From: Metellina segmentata
Taxonomy: Eukaryota > Arthropoda > Arachnida > Araneae > Tetragnathidae
Reading direction: 5' to 3'
DNA: 64,000 bases
Assembly (NCBI GenBank): GCA_947359465.1
Contig: CANAIC010000125.1
Coordinates: 1-64,000, forward strand
The notes beneath the pieces are model-generated. The model was not told the DNA's origin and ran no database searches. It was given only the letters and a program-made list of their open reading frames with translations. Position 1 is the stretch's first letter. Each line of letters opens with the position of its first letter. Positions 59,723 through 64,000 of the stretch are shown in pieces. A program made the position numbers and the translations under genes.

Positions 59723-62700
59723 CTCAATAAATGAGGAACCGCTTGTTCTGGTCCCAAATCGTCGCCGCTTGGCTTCGGCCGGGTCGGTGTAATAAGCATA
59801 CCCTGTGAGGCCATTCTTGGCGCCATACCCACTTGCTTGTAGTAACTTGCGAGTCGTTGGCGGCCTTTCCTGTGAGGTTCGATTCCGCTTGGAGTGCATT
59901 TCTCTTTTCTGTGTCAATAAATTTTTGCTGACGCATGGCCAAATATGGCGCCATAAAATCCCGAATCCAACCCATCTTGTACCCAGTTTTGGACTAAAAA
60001 TGTGTTGCCTAAAAATATGCTATAACACAAACAAAAAAAGTCTTAAAAAAGTAATTGCAACTTTTTTCGAATGTCTGCCAATGAAAGGCCTACGCAGTAA
60101 ACAAAATAGACCCAAATTGGAAAATAAAATTATTTTTTAATAGAATTCGGAATTACATTTTATCCAAAATTTAATTAAGGTGTCTAAATATGCAACATAA
60201 TTTCTAAAAATAACAAACTAGCGTAAAATGATAGAAATTCTGAAAAATTCCCCATAGTTTAAAAGTTATGTAAAATCCTCAACTTTGTACCAAAATTAAC
60301 TTGTATTTTTTAAAGCGTTTGCTTTCACTTAAACAATGCTTATTCTTGCTAGAAATATGTTAAAGTCGTCAAAATACTATTCACTCTCATTTGAAAATTC
60401 TTCAGAATAAAAATATATTCAATCCTTGAAAAGATCAGCATAACATATTCAGGCCTAAGTTGTACTATTCTTCAAATGGAGTTTTTATTTGTATATACCT
60501 ATACTAATTTATTTATTCAGTAAAGTTAACATTTTAAATATATATTTTTCAGAAAATTTGATTTCCATCTTACAGTGGCTACCACTCTTCATTCAACAGC
60601 CTTGCGTTCGAATCCCGATCTCTATGAATGTTCAAAGTGGTTTGGAATCCACTTTGAAGTCGTAAGTTGTGGTCTAATCGGGCGCATCCATTATTTTTAT
60701 CTCGAGAGGCTGAATTTGTTTCATAAGATCTCTATTTTTAGGTGGTAATTTGAAATGTTGAGCAACCCATAAATGCAATGAGTTGTAATTTTTAAAGTAT
60801 AAATTATTCCGAGAGTATTTGAAGAGCGCGTTCTCCTCGAAACATGTTAGAGATGAACAGATCAAAGTTAGACCAAAAGACATTCTTATGAATTACGAAT
60901 ACAAATATTTCCTCTTAATATTATTTTATTCTTGTATTTCATATTTTTGAAAAGATACTAGAACGAATGTTACGCATTTTAACCTATATTTTCAATTGAA
61001 CGAGATTCTCTTAAAATACCAATTTTGTTTTTCAGTTTTTGTTGTAAATGGAAATATTAGATATCATAAAAGAATTGAATTGATCTGATTGAAATTAAAA
61101 TAGATTTCGAGCTTTTGATAGCCTTACTAATACTTTGATAGCCTTTAATACTATCAATTAGAATTGAAATTTTGATTACAAAATGCTCATAAGAAAGAAT
61201 TTAAAACTCAGTTTTCCAAATGAAAAGCAAATAGAAGGAATTTAATATCACTTGGTTTCACACTTAATTTATCAATTGATGCAGGAAAGAATTCGTATCA
61301 TTAATTCGTCGGTTAATATCACCGAAGTCGGTGTGTTCATGTGAAACACTGCTTGTGCTTCATTTTAACATATGCTCGTGAAATTCCATTATTCATATTT
61401 TTTTTAGCGTATGTGCTTGGTTTTTAAAATATTTATTTAAATTTCCAAATTTATTTACAAGAACATTGATCTGATTTTTTAATACTATCAACTCATTAAA
61501 CGTCATAAATGTTGGATTCATAAATTAAAAAAAAAGCTGTGCTCAATTGGCTGTTTATTGTTAGTATCATTTCAAGCTCTCAACTTAAGAAAATTAGTAT
61601 TTGTTAGTAATTTCAATAATTTTCATGCAATTTTTCAGAGTTTTATTGTATGATAATTTTAAAAAATCGCAGTGGTACTTCCATAACTTTTATGGTATTT
61701 TAGTGAACGTTACACTGAAGCAACACAACGGGCTATTGATGACGGTCGAAGATCAACACCCGAAGGGAACGATAAGAGGATCAACACCCGAAGAGAAAGA
61801 TAAGAGAACAACACCACGTAAGTTTGAACTATGGTTAGATGACGAGGTCACACCTGAGCTGGAATTTTATCCTCTGCGAATGAAAAATAAATTATAAGTG
61901 TCCGAAGATGTATACTGAGAGAGTTGGAATTTTAAAATGTGTTTATCTAACTATTGAAAATCACGCATTAGAAATTTCAACATTTGATCTCATTTTATCA
62001 TCACAAAAATTTATTCCAGTTGTCAATATAAGGGTGAACTGAAGTTCCATTAAACAGTTTTTCATTTGTTCCAAAAACAATTCATGAATATGTAATGGTC
62101 TTCTGATGTAAACTTTTAAAAACTAAATTAGCTTCATATTTTTTTCATCTCGATTTTTCTGGGTTGATTCTTGACCAGCTCCCCGGGGGAGACCCCTTGA
62201 CAGTATTCTAAGAGATGCTAAAGTTGTTCAACTAACAAATAGATTTAATTGAGACACGTTTTTACAAAAGGGAACAAATGCTAAAATTGAAAAATATATT
62301 TTTTGATTGATTCTTATATAATATTTCAAGCGGAATCGAATGGCGACATTGAATTTGTTAAAACACGACCCTAGTCACAAAGTATATAAAGGAAAATAGA
62401 AATTTTTATTAGATGAGTGACAGAACCTAAACGTGTTCATTGATCTCTATTCTTTTTTATTTTAAAGGTGTCAGCTAAAACTGTTTGTTAATAGTCTTTA
62501 ATTTTATTTTGTAAGAAATCGTTATGCTTCCTTCACTTTACCACCGCTTAACGAAGGAAAAAAAGAAGAGAAAGGAAGTTTCTATGTACGTTTTACTAGA
62601 GCTACAAAATGGCTATTGACGAAGGTCCAGAATCAATGCCATAGGAGAGATCCGAGGACACTACCTCATAATTTTGGAAACCCAGTCTTCAAACTTCCAC

Positions 62701-64000
62701 ACCACACCAACGTGAGGACATTTGGTCCACGACGGATTTAACTTGCACGAGTCCCCTCTACACTTCGAATCTTTAGCTGAGCAGCACACGAGTGCGTGGA
62801 GAGGTGATCAATAGTACATCCGGTCGATGCTGCTGAATGGTAATGAAAAGGCAAGGCATACTCTAAATCAATCTTGGAGGGGGAAAATGATGAAAAATTC
62901 TATTTATTTAGAGTAGATCCAGGTCGTTTTTTTTTTTATCTCGGTCTAGGGTAGTCGTATCTGGGGATTTGGAGTATAGAATAGTTATTATGACAGGAGA
63001 GTTTTGTGTAGAAATTTGTACTGAGTTTATAAAAAAACTCTTTGATCTCGTACATCTTAACTTCTTCCCTAATTTTTATGTTGCGGTTGAACCACGGGCT
63101 GTCTATAGCTATTCGAAGGGTAATGTTTTGGAAAGATTCTTTTTATGTGAGTTTCAGGAGCAAATCTAGTGTAGGTGACCATTGTTCGTAACATTGGTTT
63201 GTACAGGATCACTTTGTTTTGGAGCGTTGTTTTCGATTTTCTATTTATTAAGGGTTAAATTAAATTATACACACGCGCAAATAGGAACGTTTTCGTAATA
63301 GAAGACATATGTCTATACCAGACTAGTTTGGAGTCATAAGATGACTCCAAGGTATTTTCAGTCTGGTACATTTCGGAGCCAAAGAGCTTGAGTGGAGGAA
63401 GAGGGTTGATTTTCTTTCGAGTGAACATTATAGCTTGGCATTTGTATGCGTTCAATTGGATTTTCCAGTTTATGAGCAAGGACTCGAGTTTATGGAGATA
63501 TTGTTTGAGTGTGAGCCACAATGGATTGAAAGTCTTGGTTCTAGTCAGTACCGCTGTATCGTCGGCGAACATGCATAGGAGGGTATTGTTTCTTGTGATG
63601 TCATTTACGTAAATGTTGATAATTTGGACCCGAGTATGTAACCCTATGGGGTGCCAGCTTGAATTGAACGAAGGATGGAATAATCTTGGTTGACCCGAAC
63701 AATAAAATGCCTACGTGAAAGGTAGGAATGAATGATGAGGAAAAGAGTGAGGGTGAAAAAGTAATGAATGAGTTTGTAAATTAGACCATAAACCCAAACT
63801 CGATGTAAGCCTTGCTCCAGCGGTGCCAACGGTATTATTACAATGGTAAGTAAGCGTTCGTATTCTCTCGACCACCAGCTTGAGCACCTGTTTCTATGCG
63901 ATATTTTAGCATGATTCATTATTTCTATACACATTTCAATAAAGCATGTCTAAGATTTTTTTTATGGTCTTATAGGTGTACTGTTCTATATATGAGTGTG
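59723..64000. repeat. Repeat unit 10, cut by the window end
   Basis: The first 4278 bp of the unit are present. The 69-codon minus frame is at 60674-60883, the 98-codon plus frame at 61601-61897 and the jockey remnant at 62908-63934. The sequence stops just after the ATATAT insertion that is also found in units 2, 3, 5 and 9. The array evidently continues beyond the window. Confidence 0.97.
62908..63934 (-). pseudogene. Jockey ORF2 remnant, unit 10
   Basis: FADD box just below 63572 and stop after AGTP at 63644-63646. It has the GATCTCG form near 63043. The T-run is 11 long. Confidence 0.85.

Larger units (their letters stand above)
1..64000. repeat. Tandem array of a ~6.67-kb unit (macrosatellite), about 9.6 copies
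   Basis: The whole window is the same sequence repeated head to tail. The GC-rich segment beginning CTCAATAAATGAGGAACCGC recurs at 1, 6661, 13331, 20006, 26669, 33348, 46398, 53058 and 59723, and a truncated copy occurs near 39828. Spacings are 6660, 6670, 6675, 6663, 6679, 13050 (two units less 270 bp), 6660 and 6665. All copies are in the same orientation and differ only by sporadic substitutions, homopolymer changes and short indels. The array runs off both ends. Its phase is arbitrary. The unit contains hAT and jockey-type remnants but is far longer than a classical satellite monomer; macrosatellite or long-period satellite is the best description. Confidence 0.98.

Noticed and set aside
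1..64000. rRNA, histone or snRNA multicopy gene cluster
   Set aside because: No such gene is recognised in the unit on either strand.
1..64000. CRISPR array or bacterial mobile element
   Set aside because: The repeats are kilobases long with no spacers, and the content (hAT, jockey, splice-like sites, AT-rich non-coding DNA) is eukaryotic.
1..64000. Regular higher-order repeat (for example dimers of units)
   Set aside because: CA-run states of units 3, 4 and 5 alternate, but the other markers do not follow a fixed period.

Overview
The window is one head-to-tail tandem array. A unit of about 6.66-6.68 kb is repeated from base 1 to base 64000: six full-length copies (units 1-5 and 8), a seventh full-length copy (unit 9), two neighbouring copies (6 and 7) joined through a 270-bp deletion, and a tenth copy cut by the end of the window. 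Unit starts, in an arbitrary phase, are 1, 6661, 13331, 20006, 26669, 33348, 39828 (lacking its first 90 bp), 46398, 53058 and 59723. No unique flanking sequence is seen at either end. The copies are nearly identical; the differences are scattered single-base changes, homopolymer-length changes and short insertions.

The DNA is strongly AT-rich and eukaryotic. Each unit holds two broken transposable elements of types common in insect and other arthropod genomes: a jockey-clade non-LTR retrotransposon and a ZMYM1-like hAT transposon. An insect or another arthropod is the best guess; the species cannot be told from this window. There is no bacterial gene organisation, rRNA gene, histone gene or functional tRNA gene.

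Layout of one unit, in unit 1 coordinates: 1-260, a locally GC-rich segment that continues a 105-codon minus-strand frame crossing the unit junction; 261-848, AT-rich filler; 849-934, a tRNA-like fragment followed by a 10-bp hairpin; 950-1159, an unidentified minus-strand frame; 1170-1870, AT-rich filler with a 21-bp duplication and small hairpins; 1877-2173, an unidentified 98-codon plus-strand frame with a 28-bp tandem repeat and good splice-like sites; 2174-3183, AT-rich sequence with a second diverged copy of a roughly 54-bp module; 3184-4209, the 3' part of a jockey-like ORF2 on the minus strand; 4210-4738, filler with short repeats; 4739-6230, a hAT remnant on the minus strand with one recognisable terminus; 6231-6660, AT-rich filler leading into the next unit.

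Nothing here looks like a working protein-coding gene. Both transposon remnants carry stops and frameshifts in every copy. The notable biology is the array: transposon debris captured in a long-period satellite (macrosatellite) and kept homogeneous. Patterns of shared variants between neighbouring copies fit unequal exchange or gene conversion. Both fossils lie in the same orientation, so transcription from the plus strand would give hAT and jockey antisense RNA in every unit; that is a hypothesis only.
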